Source of the DNA: Saccoglossus kowalevskii
Taxonomy: Eukaryota; Hemichordata; Enteropneusta; Harrimaniidae
Assembly: GCF_000003605.2 (NCBI RefSeq)
Contig: NW_003129376.1
Coordinates: 18,286-47,357, forward strand
Reading direction: 5' to 3'
DNA length: 29,072 nt
Part shown: one piece after another, positions 28,524 through 29,072 of the stretch
Numbering within the stretch: the first letter of the stretch is position 1
How the letters are laid out: every line of letters starts with the position of its first letter
Program-made: the position numbers and the translations under genes
The notes under the pieces: generated by a model
The model's database searches: none
What the model saw: the letters and a program-made list of their open reading frames with translations, nothing else
What the model was told of the DNA's origin: nothing

Positions 28524-29072
28524 GTATGTAGTCGTTAATTTTAGAACGACCAGAAGTTTCCTTTGATGTTGATGACTAGTCTGTATTATGATTTATTCAT
28601 AGAGTCTATAATTTAGACGAAAAACGCTACTCTCTGTTAGAGAATTTCATTGTTTCGTCGAGCTTTGTGCTGCAAGAACAACGTTTTCAGTTCATGATGA
28701 ATAATACATTTCTTCATGAACACATGCAGTATCAACAATAACTTCAAAATACGCACAGTTGGCGTTTTATTAGTTACTGTAGAGCGGGATATATTCACTG
28801 CATTTATAATTTTGCCATATTTGATGTTGTAGGGATAGTCATTATGTTTTAAATTCACTGGTTTGTGAAGTAAACATCATATTCCATTAACTGTAAATAC
28901 TAACTGGTTTTTAATGTAGCGCAATTAGCAGTCAGGGAAATAAGCACAAATAAAACCCAGCGAATAATTAAACTTTATACAGTACGATGTGCATGTACCA
29001 CAATGATAGAACTGTGCTTCGAGTATACAGTACGATGTGCATGTACCACAATGATAGAACTGTGCTTCGAGT
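28524..29072 (+). other. start of PLXDC intron 14
   Basis: No coding exon is seen before the window ends, so the cytoplasmic tail is encoded further right. The last 96 bases are a tandem duplication. Confidence 0.6.
28977..29072. repeat. 48-bp tandem duplication at window edge
   Basis: Two identical 48-bp units beginning ATACAGTACGATGTGCATGT and ending TGTGCTTCGAGT. The array may continue beyond the window. Confidence 0.97.

Overview
This is nuclear genomic DNA of an animal: AT-rich, with intron-split genes whose exons are flanked by GT...AG boundaries, long non-coding stretches and several families of short transposon remnants. The two protein genes and the repeat style suggest an invertebrate, perhaps a non-vertebrate deuterostome such as a hemichordate or cephalochordate. 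The species cannot be fixed from the sequence alone.

Two genes were recognised, both on the + strand. Positions 927-3745 hold the last five coding exons of a Mediator kinase-module subunit, MED13. They encode the conserved C-terminal region down to the stop codon at 3743-3745, with a likely poly(A) signal at 4599-4604. The upstream part of this gene lies outside the window. Positions 21639-28523 hold fourteen coding exons (552 codons, all in register) of a plexin-domain-containing transmembrane protein of the PLXDC1/PLXDC2 (TEM7) family. They encode a signal peptide, the conserved PLXDC ectodomain, a PSI domain, a Thr-rich linker, three EGF modules and one membrane span. The last coding exon or exons, for the cytoplasmic tail, lie beyond the right edge.

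The most interesting biological point is that the PLXDC protein carries three EGF domains between its PSI domain and its membrane helix. Each is encoded by a single symmetrical phase 1-1 exon, and vertebrate PLXDC1/2 as I know them lack these domains. The EGF modules show O-glucose, O-fucose, beta-hydroxylation and calcium-binding consensus sites, as in Notch-type ligands and receptors.

The 18 kb between the genes has no convincing coding exon. It holds a degenerate tandem array of self-complementary AAGATGGC/GCCATCTT cores (5.6-6.2 kb), a terminal-inverted-repeat element with internal ~150-bp repeats (7.1-7.6 kb), and a 1.08-kb PIF/Harbinger-like element that abuts two different TTAA-flanked MITEs (8.2-9.6 kb). 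Second copies of both MITEs sit at 13.9 kb and 22.5 kb. Four perfect TGACGTCA palindromes also occur in this gap. The left edge of the window is a 27-bp satellite-like tandem array inside a MED13 intron, and the right edge is a 48-bp tandem duplication in a PLXDC intron.
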